Counted from the first letter of the stretch, positions 1 through 5,720 are shown. The stretch is DNA of 8,174 nucleotides from JAGLSB01 sp023135955 (GCA_030673645.1 DAOVIO010000172.1:1-8174), one strand, 5' to 3'. Numbers and translations: made by a program. The notes: a model not told the origin generated them from the sequence alone.

Positions 1-1110
1 ATCTGAATATATCTTATTATATCTAAAAACATTTTTTATACCAGTACCAAGTTCTTCAGAGCGTCCCATTTGGGTGAAAATCTGGGCAATATGCGGATTC
101 TTTGGGAATGGTTCAAAATTTCCCGGTGTCAGTTCTCCCCAATGATGAGGCTTATTAGCATTTTTAGTTAGCACTTTATCCTTATAAATAATAAAACTTG
201 TAGGAAAAGCATTAGTGTATTCACGATGAATCAATATATTTGCAACAACTTCTCTAAATATTTTCTCACGTAGAGAAATACGCTGATCCCCTTGCAAATA
301 AAATTTATCCGGAAGATGCTTATTTACAAACTCCATTAACTTATCGTATGCTTCTACTAAATTACATCTTATATTTACCCTATCATCATACCGATCAAGA
401 TTTTCTACTCTTAGAAGAGCATCAACTTTGTAATGTGGTATGGCGCTCGAAATAGTTTCGGGCTTTCCAAAAAGCAAAAGTGCTGACATGGTAAAACCTT
501 CTTCACCTGAAGCGAAATCCTTACGATATAATCCGGCAGTTTTATAGAACTCCATATTCGAAAGCTCATTCCAAGGATGACTAGGCCTGTAGATTCTAAT
601 AATCTTACGTACTCTTTCAACAATTCCGTCAGTAAAATCACTCTCAAAAAGGAAAGAATAAATCTTGTTTTCTGAATACTCTGTAGATTTTCTTGAATAC
701 AACTGCTTTATTTGCGCATCAGAATTAAGCACAAAATCACCATCTACACTTCGATCGTAAATTTTATTTGCCGTTTTATGCACCTGAGATGAAACAGGAA
801 CAAATATATAAATCAATTTTACCCCACTATACTCAACAACATGAGGTTCCAATAAAAATGCTGGAAATAATTTTTGAGGATTGCTACTCAGATTTACAAT
901 TTCCTTTACCATTTGTTCAACGGCATTTTCATCTACACCCACAACATTTTTTTCATCATCAACTCCAAGAATAATCTCACCTCCACTTTTATTCAAAAAA
1001 GCACATACTGTCTCAAACAAATTGCCAGGCAATCTGGTTGTAGCTTTCTTAAATTCAACCCTAAGACTTTCACCTTGTAAAATTATATTTTGAAGATTTT
1101 TAGGTATCAT
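1..1110 (-). CDS. AlbA_2 / HATPase_c_4 domain protein (Schlafen-AlbA-like putative DNA-binding ATPase), C-terminus cut by window edge
   Basis: The minus strand is open for 370 codons from an ATG at 1110, directly preceded by an in-frame TAA, to the left edge, so the C-terminus is missing. Residues ~15-130 look like the AlbA_2 (Schlafen AlbA) domain: E19 and K22 in VEFKKA, then LPGNLFETVCAFLNKSGGEI (29-48), ILGV and the conserved VVGVDE (56-61). The segment REVVANILIHREYTN (286-300) matches the N-box-like motif of the HATPase_c_4 family (RecG-like C-terminal region), and NPHIAQIFTQMGRSEELGTG (338-357) matches its second conserved block. Proteins of this architecture are often annotated as ATP-binding or transcriptional regulators and occur in accessory regions; their biochemical role is mostly unproven. 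No Shine-Dalgarno sequence is visible. The next gene upstream on the same strand lies ~320 bases away beyond repeats, so an operon is unlikely. The family call is confident; any function is inference. Confidence 0.9.
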   Translation of the reverse strand, partial: MIPKNLQNIILQGESLRVEFKKATTRLPGNLFETVCAFLNKSGGEIILGVDDEKNVVGVDENAVEQMVKEIVNLSSNPQKLFPAFLLEPHVVEYSGVKLIYIFVPVSSQVHKTANKIYDRSVDGDFVLNSDAQIKQLYSRKSTEYSENKIYSFLFESDFTDGIVERVRKIIRIYRPSHPWNELSNMEFYKTAGLYRKDFASGEEGFTMSALLLFGKPETISSAIPHYKVDALLRVENLDRYDDRVNIRCNLVEAYDKLMEFVNKHLPDKFYLQGDQRISLREKIFREVVANILIHREYTNAFPTSFIIYKDKVLTKNANKPHHWGELTPGNFEPFPKNPHIAQIFTQMGRSEELGTGIKNVFRYNKIYSD

Positions 1111-1183
1111 TTACTTTTCACAAGGTTTTGGTAAGAACAATCTTATCATTTGACCTGTTGTTTTTATCTGTATTCTTTTATTT

Positions 1184-1255
1184 AGAGGTCGGAGGTCGGA
1201 GGTCGGAGGTCAGAGGTCGTGTTCTCTGACTTCTGACTTCTGTTCTCTGTTTTCT
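1184..1255 (+). repeat. Long hairpin built of opposed 7-bp tandem repeats
   Basis: The left arm (1184-1215) is a tandem array of GGTCGGA/GGTCAGA 7-mers; the right arm (1224-1255) is a pyrimidine-rich array of TTCTGAC/TTCTGTT 7-mers. Read as plus-strand RNA, all 32 positions of the arms pair around an 8-base loop except for T-T mismatches at 1189/1250 and 1196/1243, with several G-U wobbles. The core 1199-1215/1224-1240 is 17 bp without a mismatch. In minus-strand RNA the wobbles become C-A mismatches, so folding favours the plus strand although both flanking genes are on the minus strand. No U-tract follows, so it is not a standard terminator. Confidence 0.8.
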
Positions 1256-1281
1256 GTTCTACTTATGTTTTTTCTTTCTTT

Positions 1282-1389
1282 TTCGTATAATTCGTTTAAT
1301 TCGATGATAACATTTTCTTTCAACGTATTAGAATGAATGTTTTTTGTCATCGAATTGCGCGGATTGAACGAATTGATTTTTCTTTTCCT
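1282..1389 (+). repeat. Isolated diverged copy of the 108-bp intergenic repeat
   Basis: It shares the arms of the units at 2721-3045: AATTCGATGA at 1298-1307 and its reverse complement TCATCGAATT at 1347-1356, followed by the gcgcggattgaacgaatt tail. Orientation is the same as the array on the far side of the ATPase gene, so the two form direct repeats around 1430-2563. Confidence 0.8.
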
Positions 1390-1395
1390 GATAAC

Positions 1396-1430
1396 ATTAT
1401 ACCAAATGGCGTTACGCTAAATGGTATAAT
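1396..1430 (-). terminator. Inverted repeat at the 3' end of the ATPase gene, possible terminator
   Basis: ATTATACCA (1396-1404) pairs with TGGTATAAT (1422-1430) and, after a 2-base mismatch, a short inner stem (TGGC with GCTA, one G-U pair) closes a tiny loop. It begins at the last base of the ATPase stop codon. No U-run follows on either strand, so a terminator role is inferred from position only. Confidence 0.45.
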
Positions 1431-2563
1431 TATAAGTGGCTATTAACAAACCTTTTATACATTGGATCCGAAAATTCGTATTTAGATTGGTTACGTTCTA
1501 TAATTCCTTCATTGATAAAAACATCTATTGCTTTTTGGGTGCTGGAGACCGCCCCAAGATCGAAATCCGTAGCAGTTTTCTTTGAGAATAATTCAGATAC
1601 CGAATGACTTAAGGCGTAAAGGACTTTTTTTCGATAAGCTGTGTGTTTATTTGTTAACTCCCAATAATAATCTGACTTTAATTTCAACACTCTTTCAAAA
1701 GCCTCATCAATATTATCTTTTGTTACTCTATGTTTATCACTTAGTATAATATATTGCCAAATTTCGAATGCTATATATTGTATATAATAAGGTATGTTTG
1801 CGACAGTTTGTAAAAGATACATTGCTGCATCAGAATCTATCTTAATATCTGAGCGTTTAAACCTGCTAACTAAATATTCTACAGATTTGCTTTCTTCAAT
1901 TGTATTAATACTCATTACAGTTGCAGCATTATAAAAAGCTCTGTTTTTATTACTAAACATATCTTTTAGCATATGCGTTTTACTTCCCAGAAAAAGGTAA
2001 GTAACATTTTGATGATGTTGAATACCGCTTCTTAATAGCTTTTCGAAATTCTCACCATTTAATTTTGTAATTTCCTGAAACTCATCAAATGCTATAATCC
2101 ACTTATCCTTATTGCTTGAAAGTTTCTCCGGCAAATTAATAACATCAAGCAATGTTTGTTCTTTGTCCTTTCCCTCAATCCACGAAATCGAGAAAGTTGG
2201 CATTCCAAAACTATCGAAAGACACAGAAGGAACTATACCGGAAATAAACTTTGCAATCTTCAGAACTGTTTTTTCTATTGAAGATATTTCCTTATTAGCA
2301 ATAGCCCTGGTATAGTTTTTTATAAATGTATCACGAGAATAAACACTCATAATATCTAAATAAATTGTAGTAAACCCTTCTTTTTCAAGCTCATTTAAAG
2401 CTTTATTTACAAGTGATGATTTTCCGTAACGTCTGGGAGCATATAAAGTAACGTTATTCCCACCGGCAAGTGTTTGCTTTATTCGTAATAACTCATCCTC
2501 TCTGTTGTAAAAAAAGTCTCCTGAGACAATATTCCCAAATTTGAATGGATTTGTTTTATTCAT
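1430..2563 (-). CDS. ATPase_2-type P-loop ATPase with C-terminal winged-helix-like domain
   Basis: A complete 377-aa protein. Walker A is APRRYGKSS (42-50), the GPRRxGKTS-like form typical of the archaeal-type ATPase family PF01637 and related AAA/STAND ATPases. Walker B is KWIIAFDEFQE (154-164), with the DEFQ ending common in this family. FLGSKTHMLK (191-200) fits the sensor 1 region. An N-terminal FxxREDEL-type segment (FFYNREDEL, 17-25) precedes the P loop, as usual. The C-terminal part (~310-377) looks like a winged helix, ending SDPMYKRFV, also common in the family. These proteins are usually cytoplasmic, lineage-expanded ATPases of unknown target, sometimes linked to mobile or defence loci; no substrate can be named. 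The ATG at 2563 is chosen because NPFKFG just after it matches the usual family N-terminus. It is a single gene, bracketed by direct copies of a 108-bp repeat. Confidence 0.9.
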   Translation of the reverse strand: MNKTNPFKFGNIVSGDFFYNREDELLRIKQTLAGGNNVTLYAPRRYGKSSLVNKALNELEKEGFTTIYLDIMSVYSRDTFIKNYTRAIANKEISSIEKTVLKIAKFISGIVPSVSFDSFGMPTFSISWIEGKDKEQTLLDVINLPEKLSSNKDKWIIAFDEFQEITKLNGENFEKLLRSGIQHHQNVTYLFLGSKTHMLKDMFSNKNRAFYNAATVMSINTIEESKSVEYLVSRFKRSDIKIDSDAAMYLLQTVANIPYYIQYIAFEIWQYIILSDKHRVTKDNIDEAFERVLKLKSDYYWELTNKHTAYRKKVLYALSHSVSELFSKKTATDFDLGAVSSTQKAIDVFINEGIIERNQSKYEFSDPMYKRFVNSHL

Positions 2564-2631
2564 TATGCTTTTTAAAACCCTATGTTTAGACTATGGTGTT
2601 TGAGATATTAATTTCAAGTATTGTTTTATTG

Positions 2632-2639
2632 CAAAAATA
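2632..2639 (-). promoter_or_regulatory. Possible -7 box for the ATPase gene
   Basis: On the minus strand this reads TATTTTTG, a full match to the Bacteroidota -7 consensus TAnnTTTG, about 70 bases before the ATG. No good TTTG lies 19-21 bases upstream, and the stretch is A/T-rich, so a chance match is quite possible. Confidence 0.3.
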
Positions 2640-2673
2640 TTTTTTTTCATAATCGAACCTGGCGAATTGAATC

Positions 2674-3102
2674 TTTGTCATCGAATTACACAAATTTATA
2701 AAATTGTTTTTTCTTTCCTTTTCGTGTAATTCGTTTAATTCGATGATAAAATCTTTCTTCAAGGTATTTGATGATTATTTTTTGTCATCGAATTGCACGG
2801 ATTTAACGAATTGATTTGTTGCTTTTTTTTCGTGTAATTCGTTTAATCAGATGATATAACCTTTCTTCAAGGTATTTGATGATTGTTTTTGGTCATCGAA
2901 TTGCGCGGATTTAACGAATTGATTTGTTGCTTTTTTTTCGTGTAATTCGTTTAATTCGATGATATAACCTTTCTTCAAGGTATTTGGAGGATTATATTTT
3001 GTCATCGAATTGCACGGATTTAACGAATTGTCATGTCTTACATTTTTCGCTTAATTCGTTTAATTAGATGATAAAATCTTTTTCAAGAATTTGAATGATT
3101 TT
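2674..3102 (+). repeat. Tandem array of a ~108-bp palindromic intergenic repeat
   Basis: Units start (ttcgtgtaattcg or variant) at 2721, 2829, 2937 and 3046, giving periods of 108, 108 and 109 bases. A partial right half lies before the first unit (2674-2698) and the last unit stops after its left half. In each full unit the left arm AATTCGATGA is matched by TCATCGAATT after ~38 bases (2737-2746 with 2785-2794; 2953-2962 with 3002-3011); unit 2 has a mutated left arm (aatcagatga). Outer AATTCGTTTAA-like blocks extend the dyad. There are no unique spacers, so it is not a CRISPR array. Similar-looking AATTCG-rich repeats are common between Bacteroidota genes (general recollection, not searched). 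Confidence 0.88.
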
Positions 3103-3199
3103 TACACAGCTCCGCCCTCTCAGTCCCATTTTAAAGGAGGACTTTTTTGTGTTACACTCAATAAAAAACCTCGTCATCCTGGTGACAATCAGGACCTCC

Positions 3200-3733
3200 C
3201 TACTTCTCTGCCGACCAAATCAATAATGATTGCTCTTTCTGATTCAGAAAGCTCTCCTTTTCATCTTCTGTTATGGTCATGAACCGGATCTTAAAAGAGA
3301 CCAACTCCTCAGCTTTCACAATCAACTGATTAATGTAATTATAATCAAATTCTTCACCAATAAGAGTGAGATCAATTAGTTTGCTCTGGATTCCTCTGGC
3401 AAAATCACCTGTTATATAAGCCCATTTCAAACTGCCAATATTGTTCACTACCTGCTCAATGAGTGTTTCAATACCCACATGCTTAAGTAGTAAATGATGA
3501 ATGTCTTTATATAATGGGTGTTGAGTATTTGCTTTGAAATATTTGCGATTGCCTTTCAATTCAGAAAACAATAATCCGGCCTCCTCAAACCTGTTCAGCT
3601 CCAACCTGATAGCATTAGTGGATTCTCCAAATTCTGTTTCCAGATTTCGAAGATAAGCTGAAGTTTGGGCATTGATAAAAAACTTTACCAACAGCTTAAT
3701 CCTTGTTTTTGAAGTTATCAGGCTTTCCAGCAT
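3200..3733 (-). CDS. Winged-helix DNA-binding protein fused to a degenerate nucleotidyltransferase-like domain
   Basis: A complete 177-aa protein. Residues ~5-70 look like an ArsR-type winged helix: the recognition helix lies in STNAIRLELNRFEEAGLL (38-55) and the wing is LKGNRKYFKANTQHPLY (59-75). Residues ~95-160 resemble an MNT-type nucleotidyltransferase core: ITGDFARGIQSKLIDLTLIG (107-126) lines up with the canonical GSxARG...SDIDL motif, but GS is GD (109-110) and the first aspartate of DxD is leucine (L119), leaving only D121. Catalysis is therefore doubtful and a regulatory or nucleotide-sensing role is more likely (inference). I recall related proteins in Bacteroidota, often near polysaccharide genes; no such genes are seen here. 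The ATG at 3733 is supported by a promoter match 33-64 bases upstream. It is a single gene, separated from the AbiEii remnant by an 8-bp minisatellite. Confidence 0.82.
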   Translation of the reverse strand: MLESLITSKTRIKLLVKFFINAQTSAYLRNLETEFGESTNAIRLELNRFEEAGLLFSELKGNRKYFKANTQHPLYKDIHHLLLKHVGIETLIEQVVNNIGSLKWAYITGDFARGIQSKLIDLTLIGEEFDYNYINQLIVKAEELVSFKIRFMTITEDEKESFLNQKEQSLLIWSAEK

Positions 3734-3765
3734 GGTTTTGAGTAGAATCGTTACTCGTTATTGTG

Positions 3766-3797
3766 TAAATGTAGGGTGTTTTTTGTTTTTATGCAAG
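3766..3797 (-). promoter_or_regulatory. Candidate Bacteroidota promoter for the winged-helix/NTase gene
   Basis: On the minus strand CTTG (3797-3794), 20 bases, then TACATTTA (3773-3766). Each box differs by one base from TTTG and TAnnTTTG and the spacing is in range. The start codon at 3733 would leave a leader of roughly 25-30 bases. Confidence 0.45.
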
Positions 3798-3821
3798 GAT
3801 TATGGGGAGAATTTGTTGAAT

Positions 3822-3909
3822 GGTTGAGTGGTTGAGTAGTTAAGTAGTTGAGTGGTTGAGTGGTTGAGTAGTTGAGTGGTTGAATGGTTGAATGGTTGAA
3901 TGGTTGAGT
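3822..3909 (+). repeat. 8-bp minisatellite, 11 copies
   Basis: Eleven contiguous 8-mers with consensus RGTTGART: seven or eight GGTTGAGT/AGTTGAGT-type copies, one AGTTAAGT, and three adjacent GGTTGAAT copies (3878-3901). A degenerate twelfth copy (TGTTGAAT) lies at 3814-3821. No reading frame of interest crosses it; it separates the winged-helix gene from the AbiEii-like remnant. Confidence 0.93.
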
Positions 3910-3987
3910 GAGGCTAGTGAGTTCAGACAACCAGAACCGAGTGAAGCGAGCTCAACGACTGCAAGGAGTTAAACCGGCAACCAGCTA

Positions 3988-4460
3988 TTAAACATCAATC
4001 GCAGCTTCCGTCAGGAATTCTTTTATTTCTTTAACTGAATGATGATTTTTAATAATAAAATACAGATAAACATAATCTTTCCATTTGGAACGGCGTCCTA
4101 AAACAAAAGCTTTCATGGAAGCCAGATTCAGCAAATCAGGTAATATGATTATGTCTTCAAATTTGCAATTGACCTCAATAGGATACGGATATTCTAAGAA
4201 GGTAAACTTTACATCATTTAGGGTCAGGTTCAATTATTCTTCAACCCTTCTTGTAACAGTATAAGGTTGAAAGCCAGATATTTTGTTCAAAATCCTGTTC
4301 AGCACCAGCCTGCCTGGTTTAAAAAGGTCAAATCAATTGATCTCCGGTGCCCAAGATGAAGCGCAATGGCTGTTCCTCCAACAAGATAAAATTCTGATTT
4401 GAAAAGTTTTACAAGCGGCAATAAGTCCAGTTGATTTTTATTTAATATCTCTTTGTGCAT
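3988..4460 (-). pseudogene. AbiEii/AbiGii-like nucleotidyltransferase pseudogene (one frameshift, one internal stop)
   Basis: From the ATG at 4460 the frame reads MHKEILNKNQLDLLPL then FYLVGGTAIALHLGHRRSID (24-43), the typical N-terminal motif of the AbiEii-type nucleotidyltransferase family (PF08843). A single missing T just after SID shifts the frame, and the shifted frame stops at 4301-4299. Adding one base restores SIDFDLFKPGRL and continues FQPYTVTRRVEE, where an internal TAA (4236-4234) intervenes. The rest, LNLTLNDVKFTFLEYPYPIE through MKAFVLGRRSKWKDYVYLYF to the stop at 3988, is the family's C-terminal part with the diagnostic ALGRRSKWKD-type motif. The repaired length is ~157 aa, shorter than the ~200 or more usual for the family, so an internal deletion near the end is possible. 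Intact members are type IV toxin or abortive-infection nucleotidyltransferases; this copy is very likely dead. Confidence 0.85.
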
Positions 4461-4661
4461 TTCTATTCAAATAGAGTATAAAGAAATTATATAGTTCAGG
4501 ATAATAATTCATCATTTTTCTTCCCGAGCGGAAAGCCTGATTGAGGATCAGATACAATTTTTCTTCAACCCGCCTTGTTAAGGTATAGGGCTGAAAGGCG
4601 GATAATTTGTTTAGGATCCTTTTGAGCATAAGTCTGCCCGGTTAAAGAGGCCAAATATTGA
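4438..4661 (-). pseudogene. Second, truncated AbiEii-like gene fragment (paralogue)
   Basis: Minus-strand sequence from 4661 to 4540 aligns without gaps over ~105 bases with the middle of the neighbouring AbiEii-like pseudogene: PGRLMLKRILNKLSAFQPYT and LTRRVEEKLYLILN against PGRLVLNRILNKISGFQPYT and VTRRVEE(stop)LNLTLN. I counted about 25 differences in 105 bases, many at third codon positions, so this is an old paralogue rather than a recent duplication. The 5' part is missing: similarity starts around the SIDFDLF motif, which itself has lost bases (TTTAA- in place of TTTAAA). After LILN the frame stays open for ~33 codons to 4438 but no longer resembles the family, and I do not recognise that tail. 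Its end overlaps the ATG (4460) of the other copy. Confidence 0.72.
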
Positions 4662-4670
4662 AACTCTAGT

Positions 4671-4687
4671 CAACCACTCTGTGGTTG
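4671..4687. repeat. Short perfect hairpin
   Basis: CAACCAC (4671-4677) and GTGGTTG (4681-4687) form a 7-bp stem with a TCT loop, between the AbiEii-like fragment and the strong stem-loop behind the HEPN gene. There is no U-run; role unknown. Confidence 0.5.
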
Positions 4688-4707
4688 TGCTTTCGTGTGT
4701 GTCATAT

Positions 4708-4732
4708 ACCCCGGACGCAAGCTGTCCGGGGT
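4708..4732 (-). terminator. Strong GC-rich stem-loop behind the HEPN gene, likely terminator
   Basis: ACCCCGGAC (4708-4716) pairs perfectly with GTCCGGGGT (4724-4732) around a 7-base loop, a 9-bp GC-rich stem in AT-rich surroundings. It begins 6 bases after the stop codon (4740-4738) of the HEPN gene on the minus strand. No T-run follows in that direction, so it is not a textbook intrinsic terminator, though position and stability suggest a 3'-end or RNA-stabilising role. Confidence 0.6.
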
Positions 4733-4737
4733 TATTA

Positions 4738-5205
4738 TTAGTAAACCCTTCCCGGGTTTATAGTTCCTGATTTAAATTGATATGTACATTTAATGTTATC
4801 CACTAAAGATGTTGCACATTCTATTACCTCGGGGACTAATTCCGTTATTGCTTCCGGTATATATTCATGTGTTATCTGATTACGTAAATCCCTAATTTCT
4901 AAAAGCTGGTCGGCCGATTGAATAATGTTTATTTTTTCAGCTTTATTCAGCAGGTCAATGAAAGGGACATAGGGTTCATGAAGTAACATCCAGATTGTTC
5001 TGATAACTTTTTGTGTGTAGAGATCCGAAGTGCGTCCAAATTTAGATGTAAGTGAGTCAAATGACTCCATTTCTTCAAATGAATATTGCTTCTTTTTGAG
5101 TATTTGGTCACACTTTTGGCTAGACAAACTCAATGTCTCAACCGATTTTTCTAATAATTCCACTTCATCGAGAAGTAGTTGTATTTTCAATTTATCCTTA
5201 TCCAC
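4738..5205 (-). CDS. hepT: HEPN-domain toxin, HepT-like ribonuclease of an MNT/HEPN toxin-antitoxin pair
   Basis: A 155-aa, largely helical protein. RNQITHEY (R108, H113, Y115) is the HEPN RNase motif Rx4HxY. In characterised HepT/MntA systems the Arg and His form the RNase site and the Tyr is the residue the antitoxin modifies by adding AMP. An N-terminal amphipathic helix (LLLDEVELLEKSVETL, 10-25) and the SLTSKFGRTSDLYTQKVIRT region (51-70) fit the helical bundle used for dimerisation. The start is a GTG at 5205, two bases after the stop of the MNT gene; no ATG lies upstream before an in-frame stop at 5244-5242, and the first internal ATG (residue 46) would delete a helix. Such tight spacing implies translational coupling, antitoxin first. 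All key residues are present, so the module looks active. The last ~8 residues are encoded by a palindromic sequence and may be a secondary extension. Confidence 0.87.
   Translation of the reverse strand: MDKDKLKIQLLLDEVELLEKSVETLSLSSQKCDQILKKKQYSFEEMESFDSLTSKFGRTSDLYTQKVIRTIWMLLHEPYVPFIDLLNKAEKINIIQSADQLLEIRDLRNQITHEYIPEAITELVPEVIECATSLVDNIKCTYQFKSGTINPGRVY
4742..4760 (-). repeat. Hairpin inside the last codons of the HEPN gene
   Basis: TAAACCC (4742-4748) pairs with GGGTTTA (4754-4760) around TTCCC. It encodes the final residues NPGRV and lies directly before the stop and the larger stem at 4708-4732, so the mRNA would end in two stacked hairpins. Confidence 0.6.
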
Positions 5206-5207
5206 AA

Positions 5208-5495
5208 TTATAGTAGTATGGCGTTTTGTAAAACCAATTGTTTAAAAGTAGCGTTATCGTCATGTGTGAAATTGACGAGATCGATTTTTTGCCATCCAAA
5301 TTTTTTATAAAAACCTACCCTGAATCTTCTTAGGTTTTTATATTCAATTTTTTCTCTCGAAATAATAAGAATATCAATATCACCTCCACGAGATTTCTTG
5401 TCTAACCTTGATCCAAAAAGATAAACCTTAGCATTGGGAAATAATTCCAACGCAGTATCTTTAATAAATGTTTTTATTTCAGGTTTAAATCGCAT
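5208..5495 (-). CDS. mntA: MNT-domain nucleotidyltransferase antitoxin (MntA-like)
   Basis: A 95-aa minimal nucleotidyltransferase. LFGSRLDKKSRGGDIDILII (26-45) carries the GSx9DxD signature: G28, S29, then D39 and D41; a third acidic residue is likely D72 in KIDLVNF. In studied MntA proteins this core transfers AMP from ATP to the tyrosine of the HEPN Rx4HxY motif and silences the RNase; the same role is inferred here because an intact HEPN gene follows after two bases. The catalytic set is complete, unlike the degenerate NTase domain at 3200-3733. The ATG at 5495 is the only methionine of the protein. A full promoter match lies at 5500-5530, so close that the mRNA may have almost no leader. 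The pair is transcribed away from the PagL-like gene. Confidence 0.88.
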   Translation of the reverse strand: MRFKPEIKTFIKDTALELFPNAKVYLFGSRLDKKSRGGDIDILIISREKIEYKNLRRFRVGFYKKFGWQKIDLVNFTHDDNATFKQLVLQNAILL

Positions 5496-5499
5496 GTGG

Positions 5500-5530
5500 C
5501 AAAGATATTGTTAATATTGCTTTTTTCAAA
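5500..5530 (-). promoter_or_regulatory. Bacteroidota-type promoter of the MNT/HEPN operon
   Basis: On the minus strand TTTG (5530-5527), exactly 19 bases, then TATCTTTG (5507-5500), a full match to TTTG-N19-21-TAnnTTTG. The -7 box ends 4 bases before the ATG at 5495, so transcription would start at or just before the start codon. Confidence 0.68.
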
Positions 5531-5720
5531 GTTGCTCTTTGCTTCCACAGGTGCAACACATTAAAATATCTAAAAGCAGTGGGGATCCCTTTGGGCGAAC
5601 ACAAGATATTTATAAGGAAGGGCAAATAGAATAATTGCATAAACTAAATCTGTTTTCAATAATTATCACCAAATGTCTGTTTCTTTTCTGCAAAAACTCA
5701 TTACTTTTATAATATAGCAA

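Larger units (their letters stand above)
1111..1429. other. Gene-free spacer rich in repeats
   Basis: No coding region is supported here. The spacer holds a 7-mer based long hairpin (1184-1255), one diverged copy of the 108-bp repeat found as an array at 2674-3102 (here ~1282-1389), and an inverted repeat touching the stop codon of the ATPase gene (1396-1430). No clear TTTG/TAnnTTTG promoter was found in front of the gene starting at 1110. Confidence 0.7.
2564..3199. other. Gene-free 636-bp spacer, mostly tandem repeat
   Basis: No credible gene is seen. From left to right it holds a weak promoter match for the ATPase gene (2632-2639), a 108-bp-period repeat array (2674-3102), and ~95 bases of unrelated sequence that includes a short plus-strand hairpin with a T-run (AGTCC 3122-3126 with GGACT 3139-3143, T-run to 3148). 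No plus-strand gene lies upstream of that hairpin, so it is probably a relic. Confidence 0.7.

Noticed and set aside
411..1093. Short open frames on both strands (411-647, 768-974, 874-1080, 881-1093)
   Set aside because: They overlap the AlbA_2/HATPase gene, whose frame is open throughout and has clear family motifs; the short products have no recognisable features.
2112..2315. 67-aa plus-strand frame inside the ATPase gene
   Set aside because: Antisense shadow of a well-supported gene.
2674..3102. CRISPR array
   Set aside because: Units are 108 bp and similar throughout, with no unique spacers and no cas genes.
3163..3194. Possible intrinsic terminator of the winged-helix/NTase gene
   Set aside because: There is a 5-bp stem (TCCTG/CAGGA) with an 8-base loop, but the T-run starts 8 bases after the stem, too far for a convincing terminator.
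3091..3282. 63-aa plus-strand frame
   Set aside because: It runs from the end of the repeat array into the 3' end of the winged-helix/NTase gene, with no domain or promoter.
3988..4233. 81-aa TTG-started frame as a separate gene
   Set aside because: It starts right after the internal stop of the AbiEii-like pseudogene and is only its C-terminal half.
5030..5245. 71-aa plus-strand frame over the HEPN/MNT junction
   Set aside because: Antisense shadow of two genes with intact catalytic motifs.
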